A stretch of 32,523 nt of DNA from Streptomyces spongiae (GTDB lineage: Bacteria; Actinomycetota; Actinomycetes; Streptomycetales; Streptomycetaceae). The translations under genes were made by a program, and so were the position numbers. This document shows, piece by piece, positions 7,952 to 14,796 of the stretch; within the stretch, counting starts at the first letter, position 1; each line of letters begins with the position of its first letter. Under the pieces are notes generated by a model, which did not search any database, had not been told where the DNA came from, and saw only the letters and a program-made list of their open reading frames with translations. Location: assembly GCF_009377185.1 (NCBI RefSeq), contig NZ_VJZC01000049.1, positions 1 through 32,523 of the forward strand, in the 5' to 3' direction.

Positions 7952-8634
7952 CGCGTCCAGTACGTGAGGTTGCGGAAGCGGGCCTCGGCGCGGCCGTCGC
8001 CGTGGTGGTACACGCCGTTCTTGAAGTGACGCGTGGCGGGCCCGCGGTCCTCGGTGGTCAGCACCAGCTCGTCGTCGAAGTAGACCTTGACGGTGCCGCT
8101 GGAGGCGTTGTGCTCGAGCTTGACGTTGAACCACGTGTTGTAGGCGTTCGTCTTGAGGACCGTGCGGTCGTACGCCCGGACCGTGCCGCCGCTCGCGCTG
8201 TAGGCGTTGAGCATGAAGTCCGTGGCGGGCGTGCCCGAGGGGTGGATCACGCGGAGGATCTGCACGAAGGTCGCACCGTTGGTGCCTGACGGGAGGTACA
8301 CGTCGGCGTCCCACATGTGCTGCCCCGACGTGTACTCCTGCTTCCAGCGCATCTCGGTGCGCGGGTCGGTGGAACTGCCCTGCGACATGGGCTCGTCGGT
8401 GTCGTACACCCACATGCGGTGCACGCCGCCGCTGTTGGTGTAACGGTCGCTCAGGTCGAGGTTCCACGGCTTCTGCATGTTGTAGGTGAAGCTGGTCTTC
8501 GTCCAGCCGTCCGTGGGTGAGGCGGGGGCCGCGGAGGACGTGCCCGGGGTCATCGCCCAGACGGCGCCCCCGGCGAGTAATCCTCCGGCCGCGAGAACCG
8601 CACGTCTGGACGGCTCTGAATATGAAGGGTTCAT
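7948..8634 (-). CDS. Tat-exported beta-jelly-roll protein, PL7/PL20 polysaccharide lyase-like
   Basis: A 228-residue protein with a twin-arginine signal (SRRAVLAAGG, TM to about residue 28, SSAAPA cleavage region). The mature part resembles the alginate/glucuronan lyase jelly roll: RTEMR at residues 92-96 (RSELR/RTELR motif), QIL at 125-127 (where PL7 has QIH) and HFKNGVYHH at 203-211 (YFKAGVY motif). The catalytic His of QIH is therefore missing at the expected place, although His131 and several nearby His/Tyr residues exist. The ATG at 8634 has AGGAG upstream. Leu19 is a TTA codon (8578-8580), predicting dependence on the bldA tRNA. It is coupled to the GH95-like gene. It could be a lyase, a sugar-binding module or an unassigned family. 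Confidence 0.68.
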   Translation of the reverse strand: MNPSYSEPSRRAVLAAGGLLAGGAVWAMTPGTSSAAPASPTDGWTKTSFTYNMQKPWNLDLSDRYTNSGGVHRMWVYDTDEPMSQGSSTDPRTEMRWKQEYTSGQHMWDADVYLPSGTNGATFVQILRVIHPSGTPATDFMLNAYSASGGTVRAYDRTVLKTNAYNTWFNVKLEHNASSGTVKVYFDDELVLTTEDRGPATRHFKNGVYHHGDGRAEARFRNLTYWTR

Positions 8635-8698
8635 GTCAATCACTCCTGAGGGGCGTCGCGCTGGTGTGGGGTCGAGCGGGCGGATCACAGGAACGATT

Positions 8699-8781
8699 CA
8701 TCGGATCTATCGTCTGGCGCAGCGTAGAACTGGCCGCCAAAGCGCGTCAATGCATGGAGCGGGTCGGAGAGAGATCCGATG
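8699..8781. repeat. 10-bp inverted repeat CATCGGATCT...AGATCCGATG flanking the promoter
   Basis: CATCGGATCT at 8699-8708 and its exact complement AGATCCGATG at 8772-8781 are 63 bases apart, with centres 73 bp apart, close to seven helical turns. One copy is just downstream of the candidate -10 of the lyase-like gene; the other overlaps the ATG of the divergent gene at 8779. This arrangement fits paired operators bridged by a DNA loop, but a chance repeat cannot be excluded. Confidence 0.4.
8721..8750 (-). promoter_or_regulatory. Candidate promoter of the two secreted carbohydrate-active genes
   Basis: On the minus strand TTGACG (8750-8745) is followed after 18 bases by TACGCT (8726-8721), a reasonable housekeeping-type promoter pair, about 87 bases before the lyase-like start. 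It lies between two copies of the inverted CATCGGATCT element. No transcript start is known. Confidence 0.45.
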
Positions 8782-9438
8782 TGCAGGGTGATGTGGTCGA
8801 GGCCACGTCGCCGACGAGGTGCGGGTGACGTGTTCCGGCCCGCGCCGCGGGCTACCGTGCTGTGCAGTCCCTCGTTCCCCGGCAGTACCTCGGACGGCCC
8901 GGCAGTGCTCGCAGATCTCTCCCCCGTCATCGCGGCGACGACCCAGTGGCTGGCGTGTGCCTACCCCTCGGGAGGCGGCGCGCTGGCCGCCGCCCTGTGC
9001 GAGGTACAGGCGCGGCAGGCCGTGACGGTCGCGGCGTGGCTGCGCTATCCGACGCCGATGGATGCCGCGCTGGTGGGGATGGCGGGCCCCGGTGGCTCCG
9101 CCCGGCTGGACTGGATCACGGGCGGCGCGGAAGCCGGGGCGGAGGGCGCGGACCCGGACGAGTACGCCTGGCGCACCTGGGTGGACGAGGTCGTGGCGAG
9201 CTGGGCGGCCTGTCTGCTCACCGATCCGGAACTGGCCGGCCTGGCGGTGACCGCGGTCGCCGAGGGCGGTCACGCTGCCGGTGCGCCGGTCGCGTTCCGG
9301 CGGCTGGTCGCGCCGGACGACCGCGACAGGCAGGCGGCGGCGCTGCTGCGCCACCCCGACCTCCTCGCACCCGTGGCCGAACTCCACCACTCCCAGCTCC
9401 TCGACCGCCTGAAGCCGGGAGAGGCGCTCATCGCCTGA
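8779..9438 (+). CDS. Hypothetical protein, divergent from the secreted sugar-degrading genes
   Basis: A 219-residue reading frame not recognised as any family. The first 40 residues are rich in Arg and Pro and look unstructured. The remainder is Ala-rich with predicted helices and many Trp/Asp residues (AVTVAAWLRYP, YAWRTWVDEVVASWAACLL). There is no signal peptide or membrane segment. The ATG at 8779 is preceded by GGAGAGA at fair spacing, but it also overlaps the right copy of the CATCGGATCT inverted repeat; GTG codons at 8830 and further on are alternative starts, and the conserved part may begin near VLADLSPVIAATTQW. It converges on the hemerythrin gene with a 54-base gap. No function can be inferred. 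Confidence 0.55.
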   Translation: MCRVMWSRPRRRRGAGDVFRPAPRATVLCSPSFPGSTSDGPAVLADLSPVIAATTQWLACAYPSGGGALAAALCEVQARQAVTVAAWLRYPTPMDAALVGMAGPGGSARLDWITGGAEAGAEGADPDEYAWRTWVDEVVASWAACLLTDPELAGLAVTAVAEGGHAAGAPVAFRRLVAPDDRDRQAAALLRHPDLLAPVAELHHSQLLDRLKPGEALIA

Positions 9439-9492
9439 GCGGGTGTGGCCGGGGTGGAACGAGGCGGGGCGGCGTGTGCCTGAACGTGCCGG

Positions 9493-10053
9493 TCAGCTCC
9501 TGCCGCGGCCGGTCAGCATGTCGCGCAGGCGGTCGACCAGCCCGGCGCCCGGCGCCAGCAGCTTGTTCGCCGGAGGCTTGTCCGGCGCGGCCGGGTGCGG
9601 GCGGGTCGGTGCCAGCTTCTTGGTCTGTCGGACCTTGTCACCCAGGGTGTCGAGGGTGTCCGCGGGGCACGCCGCGAGCAGCAGGGGGAAGAGATTCTCC
9701 TCCTCGTCGGATATGTGCGACCGGATCTCGCTCATCAGCATTCCGATGAGTCGGTCGAACTCGGGGTCGTCGGCGTCGCAGCCCTCCAGGTCCTTCATGA
9801 TCTGCTCGGCCTTGGAGTGGTCGTCGATCTCCTTGTCGGCCAGGGCGTCCCCGTTCGCCACGTGCTCCCGCACCGCCGGGTAGAGGTAGGCCTCCTCGGC
9901 GACCGAGTGCCTGACCAGCTCGATCGTCACCTGGTCGGCGACCACCTTGCGGTCCTTGTCGCCGGGCGGCAGCCCCTCGATCCGGCCGAAGAACTCCTCG
10001 ACCTCACGGTGATCGGTCACCAGCTCGTCGATGACGTTTCCTCCGTGTCCCAT
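9493..10053 (-). CDS. Hemerythrin HHE-domain protein
   Basis: A 186-residue cytoplasmic protein whose first 125 residues form a hemerythrin-type four-helix bundle. Candidate di-iron ligands occur in the canonical order: His15 (TDHREVEEFF), His49 and Glu53 (RHSVAE, an HxxxE), His79 (DDHSKAEQ), and His113 and Glu117 (SHISDE, a second HxxxE). The tail after residue 135 is Pro/Lys/Arg-rich and probably disordered. GGAGGTGACAAGC precedes the ATG at 10053, which fixes the start better than a GTG three codons upstream. Bacterial proteins of this type bind O2 or respond to nitric oxide and peroxide stress, or store iron; the actual role here is unknown. It is probably transcribed alone. Confidence 0.88.
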   Translation of the reverse strand: MGHGGNVIDELVTDHREVEEFFGRIEGLPPGDKDRKVVADQVTIELVRHSVAEEAYLYPAVREHVANGDALADKEIDDHSKAEQIMKDLEGCDADDPEFDRLIGMLMSEIRSHISDEEENLFPLLLAACPADTLDTLGDKVRQTKKLAPTRPHPAAPDKPPANKLLAPGAGLVDRLRDMLTGRGRS

Positions 10054-10369
10054 GCTTGTCACCTCCAGCCAGGGGGCGGCGGCCCCGGGACGGGTCCGCC
10101 ACGGGCCCCGAGTGCCCCGGCACCGGGTGGGTTAACGGGGGGAGCCCCCGCCGCCTCGGTGGGTACCTACGGCAGATCAAGGGAGTCGACGAGGGCGTGG
10201 GGCGGCTGCGTGACGGCCCGGAAGGTGTCCGTGAGCGGGCCGCCGGCCCCGACCTGACCGCTGGAAGTGCGCGGTCACCGCATGGGCCGTGGCACGCTTC
10301 GGGCGCCGACCGCGCCACGGCGTAGGTGCTCCGTGGCGCGGCTGCCGCCCTTACCCGTCGGCGCGGCCC
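10054..10369. other. Intergenic stretch between the hemerythrin and YcnI-like genes
   Basis: This 316-base gap has no convincing gene; the short frames in it lack ribosome sites and plausible protein composition. It contains the terminator of the YcnI-like gene at 10310-10341, a small GC hairpin CGGGGG-GAG-CCCCCG near 10135-10150, and a GTTAAC palindrome beside it. The hemerythrin promoter must lie here, but no clear -35/-10 pair was found. Confidence 0.5.
10310..10341 (-). terminator. Hairpin terminator of the YcnI-like gene
   Basis: CCGCGCCACGG (10310-10320) and CCGTGGCGCGG (10331-10341) form a perfect 11-bp stem around a 10-base loop. It lies 28 bases beyond the stop of the minus-strand YcnI-like gene. 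No poly-U tract follows. Confidence 0.65.
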
Positions 10370-11113
10370 TCACCCCTCGGCGCGGCCCTGACGCCGTACG
10401 AGGTAGACGACCGCGCCCGCCACGACGACCACGCCGGCGCCGATGCCAGTCCAGGCGCCGGCCGACAGCCCGCTGTCGTCGTCCTCGGTCGCCTGGGCGG
10501 CGGGCGAGGACGACGGCTCGGCCTTCTCGGCGCTCGGCGTCGGGGAGGCGGACGGGCTCTCCGTCTCGCTCGGGGAGGGGCTGACCGGCTTGGCGCCGGG
10601 CGCGGCTGCCTTGAGCTTCAGCACCGGGGCAGGGTTGCCGTGGCCGTGGCCCTCGCTCTCGGACTCGGAATCGCCCAGTTCGATCCAGCGGTCGACCTTG
10701 CCGTCGCTGTAGGTCTGCAACGTCTTGAACACCAGCTCCTTCGCGTCGGGCAACTGCCGTATGAAGACGGAGAGTTCTACGTCCTCACCGACCTTCATCG
10801 CCGTGCCCTTGACGGCGAAGCCGTCCTTGGTCGGTGTGAGCTTCCAGCCCTTGGGACCTTCGCCGTAGGTCACGTCGCTCGGTGTGATGCCCTTGGGCAG
10901 GATCACGCGCAGCTCGGAGATCCCGGCCGTGCCCGACTCCGACTCGGCGCTGAAGGTGAGCTCGACGTTCTGGGCGAGGGCCTGGGCGTCGTCGGACTCG
11001 ACCTCCGTGTGGGCGGCGGCCGGACCAGCGGTGAACAGGACGGCGGTGGCGGCCACGGCGGCCGCGAGGGTCATACGGCGGATACCGCCGTACAGGCGGG
11101 TGGTGCGGGACAT
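10370..11113 (-). CDS. YcnI-family (DUF1775) copper-associated membrane-anchored protein
   Basis: A 247-residue extracytoplasmic protein. A signal peptide (TLAAAVAATAVLFTAGPAAA) ends directly before His35 in AAAHTEV, so the mature chain would begin with histidine; in YcnI-family proteins this residue forms a copper site together with a conserved tryptophan, for which Trp90 (GPKGWKL) is the candidate. The domain to about residue 145 has the YcnI sequence style (VILPKGITPSDVTY). It is followed by a His-Gly patch, a Ser/Pro/Glu-rich wall-spanning linker, and a C-terminal membrane helix ending in RRQGRAEG. The ATG at 11113 has GGAGAC upstream. It follows the histidine-rich membrane protein by 55 bases and lies close to copZ-copA, supporting a role in copper handling outside the membrane. 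Confidence 0.85.
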   Translation of the reverse strand: MSRTTRLYGGIRRMTLAAAVAATAVLFTAGPAAAHTEVESDDAQALAQNVELTFSAESESGTAGISELRVILPKGITPSDVTYGEGPKGWKLTPTKDGFAVKGTAMKVGEDVELSVFIRQLPDAKELVFKTLQTYSDGKVDRWIELGDSESESEGHGHGNPAPVLKLKAAAPGAKPVSPSPSETESPSASPTPSAEKAEPSSSPAAQATEDDDSGLSAGAWTGIGAGVVVVAGAVVYLVRRQGRAEG

Positions 11114-11168
11114 GGGTGTCTCCAGGCATGGGCGGAGCACGGTCGGCAGGGCAGCCGCTCCGGCAGGG

Positions 11169-11822
11169 TCAGTGGACGAGAGTGAGCCCAGCCCGGGGCG
11201 GACCCCTCCGCACCACCACGTCCGCGAGCACCGCGCCCTCGGGCGGTGGCCGCTCCAGCCATGCCCGCACGGGCGTCGGGAGTCCGGGTTCCGCTGCGGC
11301 CGGGCGATCACCCAACAGGGCCCGGACCGTCGCGATCCGCGCCCGGACGGAGTCGACGGCCTCCACCAGACCACGGGTCAAAAACCAGCAGGCCACGTCG
11401 GCGCGGTGCAGCAGGACGGCGACGAGGATCGCCGCCGCGGCGTGCACGGCCGTCATCGCGAGCGAGTCGGGCGGGGTCATGCCGTGCCGGCCGTGCCCGG
11501 ACGCGCCCATGGCCGCCGCATGGTGCGCGACCCCGGTCGCCGTCAGCCACTGATGCAGCCCGACCTGTGCGGTACCGCACGTCGCCACCACCATGGCCAG
11601 GGAGCGCGGGCGCCGGGCGCCGGCGAGTCCCACGCCGAAGAGCACCACGACCGCTGCCGCGCCGGGCAGCCACGGAGCCGGTCCGTCGGCGACCAGATGG
11701 TGGGCGCTCACCCCCAGCACCGTCCCGACGACCGCGAACACCGCGGCCCGCAGGACGGGCAGGGGCGCAGCGTGCGTCGGCGTACGGAGGAGCATGGTCA
11801 TGACGCGCCCATCATCGGTCAT
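11169..11822 (-). CDS. Histidine-rich multi-pass membrane protein in the copper block
   Basis: A 217-residue protein with about four hydrophobic segments in its first 145 residues. Histidines cluster in and between them (SAHHLVADG, LHQWLTATGVAHHAAAMGASGHGRHGM, AVHAAAAILVAVLLHRADVACW). The loop around residues 92-110 alternates His, Gly and Met and looks metal-binding. The C-terminal 60 residues are polar and Pro/Arg-rich. No named family was recognised. The start at 11822 has GGAG unusually close; an ATG seven codons on is an alternative. It shares a strand and short spacing with the YcnI-like gene and lies 124 bases after copA. A copper-related role is inferred from the neighbours and residues, not from homology. 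Confidence 0.7.
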   Translation of the reverse strand: MTDDGRVMTMLLRTPTHAAPLPVLRAAVFAVVGTVLGVSAHHLVADGPAPWLPGAAAVVVLFGVGLAGARRPRSLAMVVATCGTAQVGLHQWLTATGVAHHAAAMGASGHGRHGMTPPDSLAMTAVHAAAAILVAVLLHRADVACWFLTRGLVEAVDSVRARIATVRALLGDRPAAAEPGLPTPVRAWLERPPPEGAVLADVVVRRGPPRAGLTLVH

Positions 11823-11852
11823 GCTCCGGCCGGACCGGGGCGAGATCCCTTA

Positions 11853-11872
11853 AGAGGGGCTTGAGAGGGGCT
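11853..11872. repeat. Two 11-bp-spaced direct repeats AGAGGGGCT
   Basis: AGAGGGGCTTG is followed immediately by AGAGGGGCT at an exact 11-bp period, about 30 bases upstream of the histidine-rich membrane protein start. An 11-bp direct-repeat spacing is typical of sites for OmpR-type response regulators, so this could be a regulatory site for the membrane protein/YcnI pair. Two copies alone are weak evidence. Confidence 0.3.
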
Positions 11873-11946
11873 CGTCCCGAATTCGACGGGCCTCGCCACC
11901 AGGGGCGCGAGTCCACGAACCTGTCCCGGACAGCGCTGCGGCCGGT

Positions 11947-14220
11947 TCAGGCGGTGCTGCCCGGACGGAAGGAGCGCAGGCGCAGGGAGTTGCCGACGAC
12001 GAAGACCGAGGAGAAGGCCATGGCCGCTCCGGCGATCATCGGGTTGAGCAGGCCGGCCGCCGCGAGGGGCAGGGCGGCCACGTTGTAGGCGAACGCCCAG
12101 AACAGGTTGGACCGGATGGTGCCGAGGGTGCGGCGGGCCAGGCGGATGGCGTCGGCCGCGGCGCGCAGGTCACCGCGTGCGAGGGTCAGGTCGCCGGCCT
12201 CCATGGCGGCGTCCGTGCCCGTGCCCATGGCCAGGCCCAGATCGGCCTGGGCGAGCGCGGCCGCGTCGTTGACGCCGTCGCCGACCATAGCGACCGAACG
12301 GCCCTCGCCCTGCAGCCGCTTGACGATGTCGACCTTGTCCTGCGGCAGCACCTCGGCGATGACGTCCTCGGATGTGATGCCGACCTCGCGGGCGACTGAC
12401 TCCGCCACCGCGCGGTTGTCGCCGGTCAGCAGGATCGGGGTCAGGCCCAGCTCCCGTAGCCGCTCGATCGCCTCCGGGCTGGTCTCCTTCACCGCGTCGG
12501 CGACTTCGAGGACCGCTCGCGCCTCGCCGTCCCAGGCCACGGCGATGGCCGTCCGACCGGCCGCTTCGGCCTCGGCCTTGGCCCGCTCCAGGTCCACCGG
12601 CAGTTCCATGGCCCACTCGGCCAGCAGCCGCTCCCGGCCGACGAGGACCGCATGGCCGTCCACGATGCCCTGTACCCCGAGGCCGGGGATGTTCGCGAAG
12701 TCCTCTGGCGTGGGCAGTGCGCCCAGCTTGGCCAGTGCCCCGTCGGCGACGGCGCGGGCGACCGGGTGCTCGGAGGAGTGCTCCAACGCGCCCGCCAGCC
12801 GCAGGACTTCGGCCTCGTCGGCGTTGCCGGCGGTGTGCACGGCCAGCAGGGTCATACGGCCCGTGGTGACGGTGCCGGTCTTGTCGAGGACGATGGTGTC
12901 GACCCGGCGCGTGGATTCCAGGACCTCCGGGCCCTTGATGAGGATGCCGAGCTGGGCGCCGCGTCCGGTGCCGACCATGAGCGCGGTCGGTGTGGCCAGG
13001 CCGAGTGCGCACGGGCACGCGATGATCAGGACGGCGACGGCGGCGGTGAAGGCGGCCGTCAGCCCGGCGCCGTTGCCGAGCCAGAAACCGAGCGTGCCCA
13101 GGGCGAGGGCGATCACGACCGGCACGAAGACAGCGGAGATCCGGTCCGCGAGCCGCTGCGCGGCGGCCTTCCCGTTCTGCGCGTCCTCCACCAGCCTTGC
13201 CATCCGGGCGAGTTGGGTGTCGGCGCCGACCCGGACGGCCTCGACGACGAGACGGCCGCCCGCGTTGATGGTGGCACCGGTGACCAAGTCGCCCACGCCC
13301 ACCTCGACGGGGACGGATTCGCCGGTCAGCATCGACGCGTCCACGGCCGACGTGCCCTCGACGACGGTCCCGTCGGTGGCGATCTTCTCACCGGGACGTA
13401 CGAGGAATCGGTCGCCGACGTTCAACTCGGCGGTGGGAACGGTCTGTTCGCGGCCGTCGGCGCGCAGCACGGTGACGTCCTTCGCACCCAGCTCCAGCAG
13501 CGCCTTCAGGGCCGCGCCCGCCTTCCGCTTGGAGCGGGCCTCGAAGTACCGTCCGGCCAGGATGAACGCGGTCACACCGGCCGCGGCCTCCAGGTAGATG
13601 TTCCCCGCGCCGTCACCGCGGGCGATGGTCAGCTCGAAGGGGTGCGTCATGCCCGGCTCGCCGGCGGTCCCGAGGAACAGGGCCCACAGCGACCACAGGA
13701 ACGCCGCCGAGGTGCCGACCGAGATGAGGGTGTCCATGGTGGCCGCGCCGTGCCGCGCGTTGGTGAACGCCGCCCGGTGGAAGGGCCAGGCCGCGTACGT
13801 CACGACGGGCGCCGCCAAGGTCAGGGACAGCCACTGCCAGTACTCGAACTGCAGGGCCGGGATCATGGCCATCGCCACGACGGGCACGGCCAGCGTCACC
13901 GCCGTGACCAACCGCTGCCGCAGCGGCCGCAGTTCGTCGTACGCCCCGGCCGTGTCGTCCCCGCCCTCGGACTCGGGCGGTGCGGGTGGTGCGGGCTCCC
14001 GCGCGGTGTATCCGGTCGCCTCGACGGTGGCGATCAGGTCCTGGACGGCCACGTCACCGGCGTAACTGACCTTGGCCTTCTCGGTGGCGTAGTTGACGGT
14101 GGCGGTGACGCCGTCCATGCGGTTCAGCTTCTTCTCTATGCGCGCCGCGCAGGAGGCGCAGGTCATGCCTCCGATGGCGAGTTCTACCTCGGCGGTGGGG
14201 CCGGTCGTGGTGGTGGTCAT
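11947..14220 (-). CDS. copA: Copper-exporting P1B-type ATPase
   Basis: A 757-residue P-type ATPase. It has one N-terminal heavy-metal domain with GMTCASC (Cys21, Cys24), then membrane helices, the actuator domain ([10 protein letters not shown]), the CPCALG metal motif of helix 6 near residue 402, the phosphorylated DKTGT near 444, the nucleotide-domain GLEHS-like [15 protein letters not shown], and [10 protein letters not shown] near 646. CPC plus one CxxC domain marks a Cu(I) exporter (P1B-1). The ATG at 14220 follows GAGGAG. The gene is 89 bases after the chaperone copZ on the same strand and is controlled by the CsoR-type box at 14668-14684. It pumps cytoplasmic Cu(I) outward. Confidence 0.95.
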   Translation of the reverse strand: MTTTTTGPTAEVELAIGGMTCASCAARIEKKLNRMDGVTATVNYATEKAKVSYAGDVAVQDLIATVEATGYTAREPAPPAPPESEGGDDTAGAYDELRPLRQRLVTAVTLAVPVVAMAMIPALQFEYWQWLSLTLAAPVVTYAAWPFHRAAFTNARHGAATMDTLISVGTSAAFLWSLWALFLGTAGEPGMTHPFELTIARGDGAGNIYLEAAAGVTAFILAGRYFEARSKRKAGAALKALLELGAKDVTVLRADGREQTVPTAELNVGDRFLVRPGEKIATDGTVVEGTSAVDASMLTGESVPVEVGVGDLVTGATINAGGRLVVEAVRVGADTQLARMARLVEDAQNGKAAAQRLADRISAVFVPVVIALALGTLGFWLGNGAGLTAAFTAAVAVLIIACPCALGLATPTALMVGTGRGAQLGILIKGPEVLESTRRVDTIVLDKTGTVTTGRMTLLAVHTAGNADEAEVLRLAGALEHSSEHPVARAVADGALAKLGALPTPEDFANIPGLGVQGIVDGHAVLVGRERLLAEWAMELPVDLERAKAEAEAAGRTAIAVAWDGEARAVLEVADAVKETSPEAIERLRELGLTPILLTGDNRAVAESVAREVGITSEDVIAEVLPQDKVDIVKRLQGEGRSVAMVGDGVNDAAALAQADLGLAMGTGTDAAMEAGDLTLARGDLRAAADAIRLARRTLGTIRSNLFWAFAYNVAALPLAAAGLLNPMIAGAAMAFSSVFVVGNSLRLRSFRPGSTA

Positions 14221-14309
14221 GGCTGCTCCTCGTGCGGGACGGGTGGCCGGGACCCGGGGACGTCCGGGTCCCGGCGGTGCGGGGGATACGGGCGTGCGGG
14301 GCGGACGAG

Positions 14310-14597
14310 TCAGGCCCGGCCGGTCAGCTCGTAACCGGCCTCGTCGACGACCTCGGCGATCGCCGCGTCGTCCGGATCGGTGGCGCTGGTGACGGTGACG
14401 AGGCCGGTGCCGAGGTCGACGTCGACACCGGTCACGCCGTCCAGCTCACCGATGACCTTGGTGACCGTGGCCCTGCAGTGGCCGCAGGTCATGCCGGAGA
14501 CGGTGTACACGGTGCTGGCGCCCGCCGTGGCCGTGGTCGCGCCGGTGGTGCCGGTCGAGCAGGTGCCATCGGTGGAGCAGCAGGACGACGAAGACAT
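14310..14597 (-). CDS. copZ: Copper chaperone, heavy-metal-associated domain
   Basis: A 95-residue protein. Residues about 29-92 form a ferredoxin-like HMA domain with SGMTCGHC (CxxC metal site), a [18 protein letters not shown] segment and a C-terminal DEAGYEL. It has an additional N-terminal Ser/Thr-rich tail with three more cysteines ([10 protein letters not shown]), which could bind extra metal; many CopZ proteins lack such a tail. The ATG at 14597 has AGGAGG at ideal spacing. It is the first gene of the copZ-copA transcript, whose promoter is overlapped by a CsoR-type operator. It hands Cu(I) to CopA. Confidence 0.92.
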   Translation of the reverse strand: MSSSSCCSTDGTCSTGTTGATTATAGASTVYTVSGMTCGHCRATVTKVIGELDGVTGVDVDLGTGLVTVTSATDPDDAAIAEVVDEAGYELTGRA

Positions 14598-14631
14598 GGG
14601 TTCCTCCTGGTGGTGCCGCTGATCGGGGTGT

Positions 14632-14652
14632 GGATACGGGGCGGGGGTATCC
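14632..14652. promoter_or_regulatory. Degenerate CsoR-like site in the copZ leader
   Basis: GGATAC (14632-14637) and GTATCC (14647-14652) are perfect 6-bp inverted arms separated by 9 bases; the right half GGGGGTATCC is the same as a half-site of the two strong boxes upstream. It lies downstream of the copZ promoter, inside its leader, and may be a weak third site. Confidence 0.3.
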
Positions 14653-14664
14653 GCGCCGAGTTCT

Positions 14665-14693
14665 TGTATACCCCTCGGGGGTATTAGAGGCAA
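14665..14693 (-). promoter_or_regulatory. copZ-copA promoter
   Basis: On the minus strand TTGCCT (14693-14688), a 17-base spacer and TATACA (14670-14665) form a good housekeeping promoter. The palindrome ATACCCC-TCG-GGGGTAT occupies the spacer and part of the -10, so a bound repressor would block RNA polymerase. Confidence 0.75.
14668..14684. promoter_or_regulatory. CsoR-type copper operator, copZA side
   Basis: ATACCCC-TCG-GGGGTAT is a perfect palindrome with 7-bp arms. It matches the G/C-tract operators flanked by AT/TA that the Cu(I)-sensing repressor CsoR binds in Streptomyces and other Gram-positives. It overlaps the copZ promoter. Release on Cu(I) binding would induce copZ-copA. No csoR gene lies in this window. 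Confidence 0.82.
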
Positions 14694-14707
14694 GTGGTTC
14701 GGACGGC

Positions 14708-14735
14708 TTGACTTGATACCCCATGGGGGTATGTT
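14708..14735 (+). promoter_or_regulatory. Promoter of the secreted HxHP protein
   Basis: TTGACT (14708-14713), a 16-base spacer and TATGTT (14730-14735) form a plausible promoter about 60 bases before the ATG at 14797. The spacer is almost completely filled by the second CsoR-type palindrome. Confidence 0.65.
14716..14732. promoter_or_regulatory. CsoR-type copper operator, divergent side
   Basis: ATACCCC-ATG-GGGGTAT is identical in both 7-bp arms to the box at 14668-14684, with centres 48 bp apart. It sits between the -35 and -10 of the plus-strand gene, giving that gene the same predicted copper induction as copZ-copA. Confidence 0.82.
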
Positions 14736-14796
14736 GAAGTGCATCGAGGCATCCCCCATAGGCAGGGAGAGGCCCCTGTCCCCGAAGGAGACCGCC

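Noticed and set aside
10160..10165. GGGTAC as a stress-sigma -10 in the hemerythrin upstream region
   Set aside because: It is on the plus strand, away from the hemerythrin gene, and the GTTAAC that could serve as -35 is too far (24 bases).
12652..14334. Plus-strand 560-codon frame opposite copA
   Set aside because: Shadow frame; copA has all P-type ATPase motifs on the other strand.
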